From contig JACMLX010000193.1 in the NCBI GenBank assembly GCA_014379355.1, positions 1-52,226 on the forward strand: a stretch of 52,226 nucleotides of DNA, in the 5' to 3' direction. The notes beneath the pieces were generated by a model. The model was not told where the DNA came from and searched no databases. It saw nothing but the letters and a program-made list of their open reading frames with translations. Source of the stretch: Gemmatimonadaceae bacterium (lineage in GTDB: Bacteria > Gemmatimonadota > Gemmatimonadetes > Gemmatimonadales > Gemmatimonadaceae). This document shows, piece by piece, positions 1 to 8,481 of this stretch. The number at the start of each line of letters is the position of its first letter. The first letter of the stretch is position 1. Both the position numbers and the translations under genes were made by a program.

Positions 1-1
1 G

Positions 2-511
2 TTCGGTGATGGTGCCGGTGCCGCCATCGTGCGGCGCAGCGACGGCAAGCGAGGCATACTGTCGGCGTTCATGCGCAGCGATGGCGCGCTCGCCGAACTG
101 CTCTGGCGTCCCAGCGGCGGCGCCAATCATCCCTTTTCGCTGCCGGTGCTCGAGGATCGGTCCACATACGTGAAGATGGCGGGACGCGAGGTGTTCAAGC
201 ACTCCGTTCGCATGATGGCAGAAGCGTGTGACCGCGCGCTGGATGGTGCTCGGCTGACCGGCGCCGACATCGATCTGCTCATTCCACATCAGGCCAACGT
301 GCGCATCATCGAGGCAACGGCCAAGCACGCGAGTGTCTCCATGGACAAGGTGTACGTGAACGTGAATCGATTCGGCAACACATCGTCGGCCTCCATCGGC
401 ATCGCCCTCGACGAGGCAATCAGTACCGGTCGCGTCCGATCAGGCGATACGGTACTCCTTTGTGCATTCGGTGCCGGCTTCACGTGGGGCTCGATGGTCG
501 TGAGGCTCTGA
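2..511 (+). CDS. fabH: beta-ketoacyl-ACP synthase III (FabH), C-terminal part, 5' end outside window
   Basis: FabH starts fatty acid synthesis by condensing acetyl-CoA with malonyl-ACP in the cytoplasm. The frame is open from base 2 and begins FGDGAGAAIV, a conserved thiolase-fold strand, so the gene is cut by the window edge and the catalytic Cys is not visible. The other two triad residues are present: His in LLIPHQANVRI and Asn in NRFGNTSSASIG. The C-terminal GAGFTWGSM is typical of the family. The stop overlaps the fabD start by one base (TGATG), so it is the first visible gene of a fab operon. A GTG at 29 is in frame but lies inside the conserved domain and is not the start. Confidence 0.95.
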   Translation, partial: FGDGAGAAIVRRSDGKRGILSAFMRSDGALAELLWRPSGGANHPFSLPVLEDRSTYVKMAGREVFKHSVRMMAEACDRALDGARLTGADIDLLIPHQANVRIIEATAKHASVSMDKVYVNVNRFGNTSSASIGIALDEAISTGRVRSGDTVLLCAFGAGFTWGSMVVRL

Positions 512-1452
512 TGGATATCGCGCTGGTGTTTCCCGGACAGGGGTCGCAGAAACCCGGCATGGCGCTGGATCTCGTCGATGTGCATCCGATCGCCGCCGAG
601 ACCTTTCGCGAGGCCGACGCGGCCCTCGGCTTCGCACTCTCGACGCTCTGCTTCCAGGGGCCGGCGGAGACGCTGATGGAGACGCACAATGCGCAGCCCG
701 CGTTGCTGACGCACGGCGTCGCGGTGTGGCGCCTGCTCGCCGAGCGTTTCGGTGCCCGCGTGAAATGCGCCGCCGGACATTCGCTCGGTGAATTCACCGC
801 GCACGTCGCCGCCGGCACCTTCAGCTTCGATACGGCGGTCAAGCTCGTGCGCAAGCGCGGAGAGCTGATGCTCGCAGCTGGCAATCGGCGACCGGGCGCG
901 ATGGCGGCGATCCTTGGTGATCTCACCGTACGCGTTCGTGAACTCTGCGAGCGAGCGACCCGCGAGGCTGGTTCGGTCGTCCCCGCCAACTACAACTCGC
1001 CTGGTCAGGTCGTGGTCTCCGGCGAGGTTGCCGGTGTCGAACGCGTCATGGAACTGGCAAAGGAACACGGGGCGCGCAAATGCATGCGCCTGCAGGTCAG
1101 CGGTGCATTCCATTCGCCGCTGATGGAAGCGGCGCGAGCCGGTTGGGAAGCGGCGCTGGCCGACGTCGAAGTGCACGATGCACGGATACCGGTGTATGCC
1201 AACATCACCGGCATGCCTGTCACCGGCGCCGAAGCGTCGCGGCAGTTGCTTGGCGATCAGATCGTCTCACCAGTGCGCTGGACCGAAACCATTCGCCATA
1301 TCGCCGCCGACTATCCCGGCATCACGTTCGTCGAACTCGGACCAGGGCACGTCTTGAGCGGGCTGATCCGCAAGATCGTTCCGGATGCGACGGTGCTGCC
1401 CGCCGGCACGGCGGCAAATCTCGACGCCATCCTGTCATTGCAGGCTGCCTGA
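511..1452 (+). CDS. fabD: malonyl-CoA:ACP transacylase
   Basis: FabD moves malonyl from CoA to ACP, supplying the extender unit for FabH and FabF. The 313-residue protein has the usual length. It shows GQGSQ near the N-terminus, the nucleophile elbow GHSLGE with Ser91, and His201 in the FHSPLM motif, almost the same numbering as the E. coli enzyme (Ser92/His201). LGPGHVLSGL near the C-terminus is also conserved. The start at 511 is chosen because MDIALVFPGQG is the normal N-terminus and the ATG overlaps the fabH stop by one base; an upstream in-frame ATG at 460 would lie inside fabH. The stop overlaps the fabG start by one base. Confidence 0.97.
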   Translation: MDIALVFPGQGSQKPGMALDLVDVHPIAAETFREADAALGFALSTLCFQGPAETLMETHNAQPALLTHGVAVWRLLAERFGARVKCAAGHSLGEFTAHVAAGTFSFDTAVKLVRKRGELMLAAGNRRPGAMAAILGDLTVRVRELCERATREAGSVVPANYNSPGQVVVSGEVAGVERVMELAKEHGARKCMRLQVSGAFHSPLMEAARAGWEAALADVEVHDARIPVYANITGMPVTGAEASRQLLGDQIVSPVRWTETIRHIAADYPGITFVELGPGHVLSGLIRKIVPDATVLPAGTAANLDAILSLQAA

Positions 1453-2189
1453 TGCAGATCGATCTGGGCGGACGGGTTGCTCTCGTCACCGGCAGCACGC
1501 GCGGCATCGGGCGTGCGATCGCCGAGGCACTCGCATCAGCAGGCGCGCGCGTTGCGGTCGTGGGTCGGGATTTGTCCCGGGCTGAAGCCGCCGCCGCAGC
1601 GATCGGACACGAGGCGCGAGGCTTTGCGTGCGACGTCAGCGACACCGCGCAGGTGAGCGCGCTCGTTGCGGATGTCGAAGCGACGTTCGGTTCGCTCGAC
1701 ATTCTGGTCAACAACGCCGGGCTCACGAAGGACAACGTGATCATGCGGCTGAAGGACGAAGACTGGGACAGCGTGATCGATGCCAATCTGCGTGGCGCAT
1801 TTGCGAGCATCCGCGCCGCGTCGCGTGGCATGATGAAGCGTCGCAGCGGTCGCATCATCAACATCAGCAGCGTGGTTGGCGTCATTGGCAATCGCGGACA
1901 GGCCAATTATTCGGCGAGCAAGGCGGGGCTCATCGGCCTCACGAAGTCCGTCGCAAAGGAGCTTGCGTCGCGCAACATCCTGTGCAATGCCGTGGCCCCT
2001 GGTTTCATCGCGACTGACATGACCGCGGCCCTCGGGCCCGATCAGAAAAAGGCGCTGGAGAGCCAGATTCCTCTTGAACGGCTGGGAAACGCCGCTGATA
2101 TCGCGTCGGCAGTGGCGTTCCTGGCGTCGGACCATGCGGCATACATCACGGGTCAGGTGCTCGTGGTGGATGGCGGCATGGTGATGTAA
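1452..2189 (+). CDS. fabG: 3-oxoacyl-ACP reductase
   Basis: FabG is the NADPH-dependent reductase of the elongation cycle. This 245-residue short-chain dehydrogenase has the nucleotide-binding TGSTRGIG at 13-20, NNAG at 87-90, catalytic Ser140 (NISS), and Tyr153/Lys157 in YSASK. The motif APGFIATDM and the C-terminal [13 protein letters not shown] are typical of FabG itself rather than a generic SDR. The ATG at 1452 overlaps the fabD stop by one base. It is followed by a GC-rich hairpin before acpP, where transcript processing or partial attenuation could occur. Confidence 0.97.
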   Translation: MQIDLGGRVALVTGSTRGIGRAIAEALASAGARVAVVGRDLSRAEAAAAAIGHEARGFACDVSDTAQVSALVADVEATFGSLDILVNNAGLTKDNVIMRLKDEDWDSVIDANLRGAFASIRAASRGMMKRRSGRIINISSVVGVIGNRGQANYSASKAGLIGLTKSVAKELASRNILCNAVAPGFIATDMTAALGPDQKKALESQIPLERLGNAADIASAVAFLASDHAAYITGQVLVVDGGMVM

Positions 2190-2200
2190 AGTTCGTCGTG

Positions 2201-2219
2201 GAGGCCGGTCACCGGCCTC
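2201..2219 (+). other. perfect 8-bp GC-rich hairpin between fabG and acpP
   Basis: GAGGCCGG (2201-2208), loop TCA, CCGGCCTC (2212-2219). No T-tract follows, so it is not a standard Rho-independent terminator. It sits in the only sizeable gap (70 bases) of the fab operon, just before acpP. ACP is usually needed in large excess over the enzymes, so a stabilising or processing hairpin at the acpP mRNA 5' end is a reasonable inference. Confidence 0.55.
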
Positions 2220-2259
2220 GACAGACCCACCCACGATTCAACCAGCGCACGGAGCGGAA

Positions 2260-2499
2260 ATGGCAGACCATACAGAGAAGGTCAAGACGATCATCGAGCG
2301 CGAACTCGGTGTCGAGCGCGATAAACTCACCAACGAAGCGAGCTTCATCGAGGACCTCGGGGCCGACAGCCTCGACATCGTGGAACTCGTCATGGAATTC
2401 GAGAAGGAATTCGATATCGACATTCCGGATGAAGATGCCGAGAAGCTGCGCACGGTCGGTGACGCGCTTGGTTATCTGAATTCCAAGGTGCAGGGCTGA
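2260..2499 (+). CDS. acpP: acyl carrier protein
   Basis: The 79-residue acidic carrier holds growing acyl chains on a phosphopantetheine arm. The attachment site is Ser37 in [12 protein letters not shown], the signature DSL motif. Length, acidity and helix II composition match AcpP. The start is set by the conserved N-terminus and a GGAG ribosome-binding site (cacggagcggaa) just upstream. Its stop overlaps the fabF ATG by one base, the common fabG-acpP-fabF order. Confidence 0.98.
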   Translation: MADHTEKVKTIIERELGVERDKLTNEASFIEDLGADSLDIVELVMEFEKEFDIDIPDEDAEKLRTVGDALGYLNSKVQG

Positions 2500-3743
2500 T
2501 GAGGGAACGTCGGGTCGTCGTCACCGGGCTCGGATGCCTGACGGCCGTCGGTAACGATGTGGCGACGACCTGGGCCGCGCTGCGCGCGGGTGTCAGCGGA
2601 GCGGGGATCATCACACGCTTCGATGCGGAGAAGTTCGCAACGCGCTTCGCCTGCGAAGTGAAGGACTTCGACGTCACGCAGTACATGGATCGCAAGGAAG
2701 CGAAGCGCGCCGACCTGTACACGCAGTACGCGGTGGCGGCGTCGGTGCAGGCCATGCGCGACGCGGGCCTTGCCGAGGGCGGCTTCGATCCTGATCGCTG
2801 CGGCGTGATCATCGGCAGCGGTATCGGTGGCTTGAAGACGATGGAGGACCAGCACTCGAACTACGTCAATGGTGGACCGAAGCGCATCTCGCCGTTCTTC
2901 GTCCCGATGTACATCTGTGACATCGCAGCGGGCGTCGTGTCGATGCAGTTCAACTGTCGCGGCCCCAACTTCGCCACCGTCTCGGCGTGCGCCACGAGCG
3001 CACATGCGATCGGCATGTCGATGCGCAGCATCATGTACGGCGACGCGGACCTGATGCTCGCCGGCGGCTCGGAAGCGGCGGTGACGCCGATGTCGATCGG
3101 TGGTTTCGCGAGCATGGGGGCGTTGTCGAGCCGGAATGACGACTTCCTGCACGCCTCACGCCCGTTCGACAAGACGCGCGATGGCTTCGTCCTCGGCGAA
3201 GGGGCGGGTGTGGTCCTGCTCGAGGAGCTGGAACATGCGCGGCGCCGCGGCGCTCATATCTATGGGGAAGTGGCCGGCTACGGCGCGACAGGTGATGCAC
3301 ACAGCCTCACCGGCCAGCCGGATGCCCACGAGGGGTTGCAGCGCTCCATGCGCCGCGCCCTCGAGGATGCGGGCCTCACCCCGGGTGATGTGGAGTACAT
3401 CAATGCACATGGGACCTCCACACCGCTCAACGATTCGAACGAATGCAAGGCGATCCGTGCGGTGTTCGGCGAACACGCGGACAAGCTGAGTGTGAGTTCG
3501 ACCAAGTCGGCCATCGGGCACATGCTCGGCGCGGCGGGATCGGTCGAGTTCATCGCGTGTACCCTGGCGATACGTGACGGCGTCATCCCACCGACGATCA
3601 ACTTCGCGACGCCGGATCCCGAGTGCGACCTGGATGTCACGCCGAACACGGCGAAGGAACGAACGGTGAACGTGGCCGTCAGCAACAGTTCGGGGTTCGG
3701 CGGTCACAACGTGTCGATCGCCGTCCGACGATATCAGGAGTAG
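2499..3743 (+). CDS. fabF: beta-ketoacyl-ACP synthase II
   Basis: FabF elongates acyl-ACP with malonyl-ACP. The 414-residue protein has the full Cys-His-His triad: Cys164 in VSACATSAHA, His304 in INAHGTSTPLND and His341 in KSAIGHMLGAAG. The C-terminal NSSGFGGHN is also conserved. Length is normal for KAS II. It overlaps acpP by one base and ends 7 bases before mqnE, with an AGGAG (3737-3741) inside its own last codons that serves as the mqnE ribosome-binding site. Menaquinone synthesis is therefore translationally close to the fab operon. Confidence 0.97.
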   Translation: MRERRVVVTGLGCLTAVGNDVATTWAALRAGVSGAGIITRFDAEKFATRFACEVKDFDVTQYMDRKEAKRADLYTQYAVAASVQAMRDAGLAEGGFDPDRCGVIIGSGIGGLKTMEDQHSNYVNGGPKRISPFFVPMYICDIAAGVVSMQFNCRGPNFATVSACATSAHAIGMSMRSIMYGDADLMLAGGSEAAVTPMSIGGFASMGALSSRNDDFLHASRPFDKTRDGFVLGEGAGVVLLEELEHARRRGAHIYGEVAGYGATGDAHSLTGQPDAHEGLQRSMRRALEDAGLTPGDVEYINAHGTSTPLNDSNECKAIRAVFGEHADKLSVSSTKSAIGHMLGAAGSVEFIACTLAIRDGVIPPTINFATPDPECDLDVTPNTAKERTVNVAVSNSSGFGGHNVSIAVRRYQE

Positions 3744-3750
3744 CAACCGC

Positions 3751-4923
3751 ATGTCCGCTGTGCCGAACATCCATCTCGACCGTCTGCGCGACGTTGCGCT
3801 TCACCCGATCGGTGAGAAAGTGCGTCTCGGTGAACGTCTGACGGCAGCTGACGCCATCACGCTGTTTCGCACCGCGGACGTGCTCGGTCTCGGCCATCTC
3901 GCGGATGCGGCGAATCATGCGAAACACGGTGACGTCGTCACGTTCGCCTCGAACCAGCACATCAATCCGACCAACGTCTGCGTGCTGCGGAAGACGTGTG
4001 TGTTCTGCGGATATGCGCGGCTGCCGAAGGAGGAGGGCGCGTACCGCTACTCGCTCGAGCAGGTGCTGGCCGAGGCGGCGCAGGCGACCGACAGCATGAC
4101 GCGGGAGTTTCACATCGTCGGCGGGCTCGACATGCAGGCGGGCCTCGCGTACTACACGACGATGTTTCGCGCACTCAAGGCGGCGCATCCGCAGGTGCAC
4201 ATCAAGGCACTCACGGCCGTCGAGATCGCGCACATCGCGCGCATCGAGAAGATGTCGTGGACCGACGTGCTGATCGCCCTGCGCGAGGCCGGGCTGGACA
4301 CGATGCCCGGTGGCGGCGCCGAGACCTTCAGTGCGGCCGTGCGTGATGTGATCGCGGACAAGAAGCTCGGCGGTGCGGACTACATCAACGTGCATCACGC
4401 CGCGCACGAACTGGGCATTCGCACCAACTGCACCATGTTGTACGGTCACGTCGAGACCATCGAGGATCGCGTCGAGCACCTGACCATGCTCCGTGACCTG
4501 CAGGACGTCACCGGCGGCTTTCTCGCGTACATCCCGCTGGCGTATCATCCGGACGACAACGAGCTCGGTGTGACGCTCGGCCGACAGGGCACGAGCACGA
4601 CGGGCATGGACGACCTGCGCAACCTCGCGGTGGGACGCCTCTTCCTCGACAACATTTCGCACATCAAGTCGCACTGGATCATGGTGTCGCCGTCGCTGAC
4701 GCAGATTTCACTCGCATTCGGCGTGAACGACATCGAAGGGACGGTGGTGCGCGAGAAGATCTACCATGCAGTCGGCGCGACGACGAAGCAGGGCATGACG
4801 CTGGACGAATTGCTGCGCCTCATTCGCGGCGCGGGCAAGCAACCCGCCGAGCGTGATTCGTTCTATCGCATTCTCAGATCGTTCGACGACGCGCCTGCCG
4901 ACGTCGTTGGCGCGGCCGCCTGA
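3751..4923 (+). CDS. mqnE: aminodeoxyfutalosine synthase (radical SAM), MqnE
   Basis: MqnE is the radical SAM enzyme that joins SAM to 3-enolpyruvoyl-benzoate, the second committed step of the futalosine menaquinone pathway. The 390-residue protein has KALTAVEI, PGGGAETF and YGHVET blocks typical of MqnE rather than MqnC. The cluster cysteines are Cys77, Cys83 and Cys86 (CVLRKTCVFC), that is CX5CX2C. The CX3CX2C usual for this family is present in the neighbouring MqnC. I checked the codons: there is no sign of a frameshift. The context mqnE-mqnA-mqnC supports the assignment. mqnB and mqnD are not in the window. Confidence 0.93.
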   Translation: MSAVPNIHLDRLRDVALHPIGEKVRLGERLTAADAITLFRTADVLGLGHLADAANHAKHGDVVTFASNQHINPTNVCVLRKTCVFCGYARLPKEEGAYRYSLEQVLAEAAQATDSMTREFHIVGGLDMQAGLAYYTTMFRALKAAHPQVHIKALTAVEIAHIARIEKMSWTDVLIALREAGLDTMPGGGAETFSAAVRDVIADKKLGGADYINVHHAAHELGIRTNCTMLYGHVETIEDRVEHLTMLRDLQDVTGGFLAYIPLAYHPDDNELGVTLGRQGTSTTGMDDLRNLAVGRLFLDNISHIKSHWIMVSPSLTQISLAFGVNDIEGTVVREKIYHAVGATTKQGMTLDELLRLIRGAGKQPAERDSFYRILRSFDDAPADVVGAAA

Positions 4924-4924
4924 T

Positions 4925-5764
4925 ATGCTCAGAGTCGGCCGGATCCCGTACATCAACACCTATCCAGTGTACGGGGCGGTGGATCGTGGCATCGTGACAC
5001 TCGACGCGGCCATGATCGATGGCGTGCCGAGTGCGCTGAATGCGCGGATGTACGAGGGTTCACTCGACGTGAGTGTGATCAGCGCTGTCGAATATGCGAT
5101 GCACGCGGAGCGGTATCTGCTGCTGCCCGATCTCGCGATCACGAGCGATGGTCCGGTGCGCAGCGTGATGCTGTTCAGCAAGCGACCGGTCGCGGATCTG
5201 GACGGCGCGACCGTCCTCGTGTCGCGCAGCAGCATGACGTCGGTCGAGCTGCTGAGCCTGTTGTTCAGGGAACGCTGGGGTGTATCGCCACGCCTCGTGC
5301 CAGCCGATGCGGAGAGCGCCGACATCGCGCACTTCGGCGCCGAGCCGCACGACGCACGCCTGGTCATCGGCGACGCGGCATTGCTGCTCTCATCGGGCAC
5401 ACACCCCGCGAGTCGCGCCTATCCGCATCATGTCGATCTCGGTCTCGCGTGGAAGGAGTGGACTGGCCTGCCGTTCGTGTTCGCGGTCTGGGTCGCGCAG
5501 CGCACGACGCCCGTGGCGGACGCGCTGGCCGTGCATGCGGGGCTGATCGCGTCGCGTGACTGGGGCGTCGCGCATCTGCCGATCCTCGCGGACCAGGCCG
5601 CCGACGCCACGGGCGTGCCGCGGCAGCGCTGCCTGCAGTATTTCGCCGGCCTGGATTACCGTCTTTCGATGCCGCATCTGCGCGGACTGACGGAGTTCTA
5701 CCGGCGACTCGACGCGGCGGGCCGCGTGCCGGCACGCCCGCTCGTCTTTCTTTCCGCGGCCTGA
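4925..5764 (+). CDS. mqnA: chorismate dehydratase MqnA
   Basis: MqnA converts chorismate to 3-enolpyruvoyl-benzoate, the entry step of the futalosine route. The 279-residue protein has the periplasmic-binding-protein-like fold of the family. Visible markers are the N-terminal RVGRIPYINTYPVY, GVPSALN, and SVISAVEYA. The start at 4925 is one base after the mqnE stop and gives the normal N-terminus; an earlier in-frame ATG at 4853 would lie inside mqnE. It acts directly upstream of MqnE in the pathway and lies between the two radical SAM genes, 6 bases before mqnC. Confidence 0.93.
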   Translation: MLRVGRIPYINTYPVYGAVDRGIVTLDAAMIDGVPSALNARMYEGSLDVSVISAVEYAMHAERYLLLPDLAITSDGPVRSVMLFSKRPVADLDGATVLVSRSSMTSVELLSLLFRERWGVSPRLVPADAESADIAHFGAEPHDARLVIGDAALLLSSGTHPASRAYPHHVDLGLAWKEWTGLPFVFAVWVAQRTTPVADALAVHAGLIASRDWGVAHLPILADQAADATGVPRQRCLQYFAGLDYRLSMPHLRGLTEFYRRLDAAGRVPARPLVFLSAA

Positions 5765-5770
5765 GGCCAC

Positions 5771-6799
5771 ATGCGCGACATACTCGACTTCTACACGAAC
5801 GCACCGCTCCTCGAACTCGGTCTGGAAGCCGATCGCGTCCGGGAGCGATTGCATCCGGAAGGCGTCGTGACGTACATCGTCGATCGCAACATCAACTACA
5901 CGAACGTCTGTGTGGCGGACTGTGGTTTCTGTGCCTTCGCGCGACGCCCGAAACACAATGAAGGCTACACGCTGTCGTTCGAGCAGATCGGGCACAAGAT
6001 CGATGAAACGAAGGCGCTTGGCGGTGTGCAGATCCTGATACAGGGTGGACACAATCCGTACATCCCATTCGAGTGGTATCTCGATCTGCTGCGCTACATC
6101 AAGCGCAATCATCCGATTCACATCCACGGGTTCAGCCCGAGCGAAGTGGACTTCTTCGCCACCTTGTTCCGCATGGACCCGCGCGAGGTGATTCGCGAGC
6201 TGAAGGGTGCTGGCCTCGATTCGATCCCCGGCGGCGGCGGTGAGATTCTCGTGCAGCGGGTGCGCGACTATGCGGCGCCGAAGAAGGCCGGTGCCGATCG
6301 CTGGCTCGAGATGATGGAGATCGCGCACCAGGAAGGGATGAAGACGTCGGTGACGATGATGTACGGACTCGGCGAGACGCTGGCCGAGCGCATCGAACAT
6401 CTCGATCGCGTGCGTGACCTGCAGGCGCGTACGGGCGGCTTCACGGCGTTCATCACCTGGCCGTTGCAGCCCGAGAACACGCCGGAATTCTCGCACTACC
6501 AGAAGACCGATGCGACGGAATACCTGCGCACGGTCGCGATCAGCCGCATCGTGCTCGACAACGTGCCGAACCTGCAGAGCAGCTGGGTGACGATGGGCAT
6601 GAAGGTGGGCCAGATGGCGTTGCGGTACGGCTGCAACGACTTCGGCTCGCTGATGATCGAGGAGAACGTGGTGTCGGCCGCGAACACGACGTATCGAACC
6701 ACGACCGCAGAGCTCGAGCGTCTCATCAGCGATGCCGGATTCATCGCGGCGCGCCGCCGCCAGGACTACTCGATCCTGCCGATCGCCGCTGCCGCCTGA
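5771..6799 (+). CDS. mqnC: cyclic dehypoxanthinyl futalosine synthase (radical SAM), MqnC
   Basis: MqnC cyclises dehypoxanthine futalosine, a later radical SAM step of menaquinone synthesis. The 342-residue protein has a canonical CX3CX2C cluster motif at Cys47, Cys51 and Cys54 (CVADCGFC), then IHGFSPSEVDF, PGGGGEIL and YGLGET. TGGFTAFITWPLQPENTP is characteristic of MqnC. It is 6 bases downstream of mqnA and clearly cotranscribed. A hypoxanthine-releasing hydrolase (MqnB) must come from elsewhere in the genome. Confidence 0.94.
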   Translation: MRDILDFYTNAPLLELGLEADRVRERLHPEGVVTYIVDRNINYTNVCVADCGFCAFARRPKHNEGYTLSFEQIGHKIDETKALGGVQILIQGGHNPYIPFEWYLDLLRYIKRNHPIHIHGFSPSEVDFFATLFRMDPREVIRELKGAGLDSIPGGGGEILVQRVRDYAAPKKAGADRWLEMMEIAHQEGMKTSVTMMYGLGETLAERIEHLDRVRDLQARTGGFTAFITWPLQPENTPEFSHYQKTDATEYLRTVAISRIVLDNVPNLQSSWVTMGMKVGQMALRYGCNDFGSLMIEENVVSAANTTYRTTTAELERLISDAGFIAARRRQDYSILPIAAAA

Positions 6800-6849
6800 T
6801 CGACCAATCGCCATTCGCGACACGTTTCGCCTCTCCGACACTCCAGATC

Positions 6850-7854
6850 ATGCCCGTCCGGTTCCAGCCATCTGCGCGCAAGGCCATCGACTTTGCGATG
6901 GTCGAGATGGAGCGTATCGGTGATCCTGCGCTGTCGTCGCTGCATCTGCTGCTCGGCCTGCTCGAACCTGGCGCTGAAGGCTCGCAGGCGGCGTTGCGCC
7001 TGCTTGGCATGAATCCCGCCGCGCTGCAGCTCGATGCGCGACGCGACATTCATCTCGCGCGAACGGGCGCGTTGCTCGCCGAGATCGATGATGCCCCCGA
7101 GCACGTGCTGGAGCGCGCCGGACGCATCTCGGAACAGTGCGGAGCGAGCGATATCTCGGATGCGGACATCCTGATGGCGGCCGCTCAGGATCAGGCGACG
7201 TGGGCCGGCAAGCTGCTTGCGGCGTCCGGAGTCACGCCGGCCCTGTTGTGGGGCGTGTTTCCCGAAGCGCGTGGTGTGCTGCGACATCCGGGTGCGCCGG
7301 ATCCGCTGGCGGGCATCGAGATGCTCGACGTCACGTTTCCACCGACGTTCGCTCCCGCACTCCCGGTGCGCACGGGCATCGGCTACGACTCGCATCGATT
7401 TGGCGTCGGCGGCCCGATGATACTTGGCGGGATCGAGATACCCGGCGACATCAAGCTCGTCGGGCATTCCGATGCCGACGCCGTGTGTCACGCACTGACG
7501 GACGCGATTCTCGGCGGGGCAGGCGCGGGTGACATCGGCGAGCTGTTTCCCGACACCGATCCGGTCAACCAGGGACGAAGTTCGATAGAGATGATGCGTG
7601 CCGCGTGCGCTGCCTCGGAAAAGCGCGGCTGGCGTGTGGCGCAGGTGGACGTGACGGTCATCGTCGAGCGACCGAAGCTGTTGCCGTATCGCGATGCGAT
7701 GCGTGCCTCGCTCGCCACCGCACTCGGATTGCCGGCGGACTGCGTGAGCGTGAAGGCGAAGACGAATGAAGGCATGGGCTGGGTTGGCCGCGGCGAGGGT
7801 CTCGCCTGCATGGCCGTCGCAACGCTCATCCCGATGCGTACCGTCACTCGCTAG
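6850..7854 (+). CDS. ispF: fusion: double Clp N-terminal-type domain + IspF (MECDP synthase)
   Basis: The C-terminal part (about residues 172-334) is 2-C-methyl-D-erythritol 2,4-cyclodiphosphate synthase of the MEP isoprenoid pathway. Metal ligands Asp180 and His182 (GIGYDSHRF) and His206 (GHSDAD) are present, as are DAILGGAGAGDIGELFPDTD and KAKTNEGMGW. IspF is normally about 160 residues and stands alone or fused to IspD. Here about 170 extra residues precede it, with two repeats resembling Clp_N: residues 4-70 (ARKAIDFAMVEMERIG, LSSLHLLLGLLEP, ALRLLGMN) and a weaker one at 78-138. No AAA module is present. The ORF is continuous, and the first Clp-like repeat starts within a few residues of the ATG. 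Confidence 0.88.
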   Translation: MPVRFQPSARKAIDFAMVEMERIGDPALSSLHLLLGLLEPGAEGSQAALRLLGMNPAALQLDARRDIHLARTGALLAEIDDAPEHVLERAGRISEQCGASDISDADILMAAAQDQATWAGKLLAASGVTPALLWGVFPEARGVLRHPGAPDPLAGIEMLDVTFPPTFAPALPVRTGIGYDSHRFGVGGPMILGGIEIPGDIKLVGHSDADAVCHALTDAILGGAGAGDIGELFPDTDPVNQGRSSIEMMRAACAASEKRGWRVAQVDVTVIVERPKLLPYRDAMRASLATALGLPADCVSVKAKTNEGMGWVGRGEGLACMAVATLIPMRTVTR

Positions 7855-7878
7855 CATCGTGTTTCGCGCAGGCGTAGC

Positions 7879-8481
7879 GTGAACGCGCTGCTGGCATGGC
7901 TGGCGGAGTTGCCGACGTGGGCGCTCTACTCATCGCTGGCGGTGATTGCGGCGGCGGAGAACGTCTTCCCGCCGCTTCCGGCGGACACGGTGGTCGGTGT
8001 CGGCAGTTTCCTTGCCGCGCAGGGCTCCGGCTCGCTGATCATGGCCGCGACGTCGGTGTGGGCTGGCAACCTGCTCGGCGCACTTGGCATGTATTTCGTC
8101 GGTCGTCGCTACGGAAGCGCGGCACTGATGAAGCGCTTCGGCGGGGCCGACGCTGAAGCACGCATTGCGCGGATGTACAAGTCGTACGGTATCTGGGCAC
8201 TGTTCGTCAGTCGCTTCCTGCCTGGAGTGCGCGCCGTCGTGCCGCCGTTTGCCGGTGCCTTGAAGCTGCCGCTGCGTCAGGTGATTCCGGCGATGGCCAC
8301 CGCATCGGCCATCTGGTACGGCGCCATCGCCTGGCTCGGATTTCGCTTCGGCCAGAATCTCGACGAGCTGAAGGCGCTGATCGGCACGGCCACACGCACG
8401 TCGGGACTGGTCGCCGTGGCGATCGTCGTGCTGGCGGGCGGGTTCATCTGGTGGCGGCGTCGACGCACGGCGACACCATGA
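7879..8481 (+). CDS. DedA/VTT-family inner-membrane protein
   Basis: A 200-residue polytopic membrane protein of the DedA (SNARE-associated/VTT) family; members take part in lipid-carrier or phospholipid translocation and envelope homeostasis. Visible signatures are the re-entrant-loop acidic motif AAENVFPPLPADTVV near residues 25-40 and the basic FVSRFLPGVRAVVPPFAGAL near 110-130. Further hydrophobic segments follow, then a terminal WWRRRR. The start is a GTG (7879), 24 bases after ispF. Its stop overlaps the xerD ATG by four bases (ATGA). Undecaprenyl-phosphate recycling would fit the cell-wall and LPS context, but that is inference. Confidence 0.88.
   Translation: MNALLAWLAELPTWALYSSLAVIAAAENVFPPLPADTVVGVGSFLAAQGSGSLIMAATSVWAGNLLGALGMYFVGRRYGSAALMKRFGGADAEARIARMYKSYGIWALFVSRFLPGVRAVVPPFAGALKLPLRQVIPAMATASAIWYGAIAWLGFRFGQNLDELKALIGTATRTSGLVAVAIVVLAGGFIWWRRRRTATP

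Noticed and set aside
5390-6841. Very long open frame (483 codons) on the minus strand opposite mqnC/mqnA
   Set aside because: It is a shadow of high-GC coding sequence: His/Arg-rich, no family pattern, no ribosome-binding site, and it lies opposite clear mqn genes. The same applies to long minus frames opposite fabD, rpoN and lptA.
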